From the NCBI RefSeq assembly GCF_025685625.1, contig NZ_JAGSYI010000002.1, positions 186,001 through 250,000 on the forward strand: 64,000 nucleotides of DNA. Reading direction: 5' to 3'. The stretch is from Acidicapsa acidisoli (lineage in GTDB: Bacteria; Acidobacteriota; Terriglobia; Terriglobales; Acidobacteriaceae). This document shows, piece by piece, positions 63,473-64,000 of this stretch (positions within the stretch are counted from its first letter, which is position 1; the number at the start of each line of letters is the position of its first letter). Made by a program: the position numbers and the translations under genes. Under the pieces are notes generated by a model, which worked only from the letters and a program-made list of their open reading frames with translations, did not search any database and was not told the DNA's origin.

Positions 63473-64000
63473 ATGAAGAGAATTGGCATGGGCTTGATCG
63501 GCCCCGGGTTTGTTGCAGCGCACCACGTTGACGCCGTACGGCGACTGGGTGATGTGGATGTGGTCGCTATTGCCGGCTCGTCCCAGCAATCCGCTGACAG
63601 GAAGGCGCGCGAATACAAGGTCGAGCGCGCCTACGGCGACTATCATGCGCTGATCGCCGATCCGGATGTCCAGGTGATCCACAACACGACGCCCAATTAT
63701 CTGCATCTTCCGGTAACTCTCGCTGCTCTTGCCGCCGGCAAGCACGTGATCTCCGACAAGCCGTTGGCCGTGAATCCCGCAGAGGGCCGCACCTTGCGCG
63801 ATGCGGCCATGGCGGCAAAGGTCGCTCATGTTGTCACCTTCAACTATCGTGGCAATCCGCTAGTACAACAGGCGCGGGGCATGATTGCGCGGGGTGAAAG
63901 CGGCGCAGTTAGCTTTGTGCATGGGCATTACCTGCAGGATTGGATGTCCGACCCCAATGTGTACTCGTGGCGATCTGACCCATCTAAAGGCGGTACCAGT
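63473..64000 (+). CDS. Gfo/Idh/MocA-family oxidoreductase (3' end outside window)
   Basis: Starts at ATG 63473 and runs off the right edge; 176 residues are visible. N-terminal Rossmann: IGMGLIGPGFVAAHHVDAVRRL (the G-x-G-x-x-A/H loop), VIHNTTPNYLHLPVTLAALAAGKHVISDKPLA with the catalytic Lys in DKP, and TFNYRGNPLV. Uses NAD(P)H to oxidise or reduce sugars or cyclitols. AGGAAGGT lies about 15 nt before the ATG, slightly far. It begins 40 bp after the ThuA-protein stop. Confidence 0.92.
   Translation, partial: MKRIGMGLIGPGFVAAHHVDAVRRLGDVDVVAIAGSSQQSADRKAREYKVERAYGDYHALIADPDVQVIHNTTPNYLHLPVTLAALAAGKHVISDKPLAVNPAEGRTLRDAAMAAKVAHVVTFNYRGNPLVQQARGMIARGESGAVSFVHGHYLQDWMSDPNVYSWRSDPSKGGTS

Overview
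The window reads as a chromosomal segment of an Acidobacteriota member, most likely class Terriglobia (Acidobacteriaceae-like). The pointers are an Oar-type TonB-dependent receptor with an N-terminal carboxypeptidase-regulatory-like domain, a Ser/Thr kinase with a C-terminal TPR tail, very long secreted proteins built from Kelch-like, NHL, choice-of-anchor-D and Ig-like modules, a propeller/Y_Y_Y histidine kinase, and a GC-rich gene-dense layout. No rRNA, tRNA or CRISPR array was seen. This placement is inference from gene content.

Layout. 1-2038: 3' end of a membrane Ser/Thr kinase with TPRs. 2110-12564 (-): a 3484-residue secreted multidomain protein with a metzincin-type zinc site and about 50 copies of an eight-residue glycine-rich repeat. 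13061-15713: a partner-switching module (FHA-GAF-PP2C phosphatase, RsbW-like kinase, STAS antagonist). 16110-21682 (-): an orphan sigma-54 activator, a DoxX-like protein, and a LuxR-type regulator next to a propeller histidine kinase. 22355-25257 (+): SDR, two DUF417/YkgB-type membrane proteins, a stub of a flavoprotein, and an ECF-type sigma factor. 25211-26880: three decaying gene remnants. 27125-29784: a secreted hypothetical protein and a LytS/LytTR-type two-component pair.

29902-37100 is a scarred catabolic region. It holds an IS6-family relic, a LysR relic, an aldehyde dehydrogenase lacking its N-terminus, a short scrap of an amidohydrolase start, an intact ThDP enzyme of the benzoylformate decarboxylase family, an amidohydrolase interrupted by TGA, and an aspartyl-protease-like relic. 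37183-40693: an NHL/Ig-repeat protein followed by an outer-membrane beta-barrel protein. 40930-44560: acyltransferase, L,D-transpeptidase-like protein, VanX-type dipeptidase, and a broken gamma-glutamylcyclotransferase-like gene. An IS3-family relic lies at about 44850-45124.

45269-48226 is a tightly coupled three-gene operon (type III polyketide synthase, methyltransferase, FAD oxidoreductase), a small natural-product cluster. 48407-50833 is a divergent pair: a LSDAT(SLOG)-SLATT membrane protein and a stand-alone SLOG protein. It matches the architecture proposed for nucleotide-sensing, membrane-effector conflict systems and is the best candidate here for an uncharacterised system.

51073-64000 is a carbohydrate region: TonB-dependent receptor, GH13 amylase, glutamine synthetase, inositol oxygenase, multicopper-oxidase relic, GH31 glucosidase/xylosidase, ThuA-domain protein, and a Gfo/Idh/MocA oxidoreductase that runs off the right edge. 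Together these would import and hydrolyse alpha-glucans or xylosides and feed sugar and inositol oxidation.
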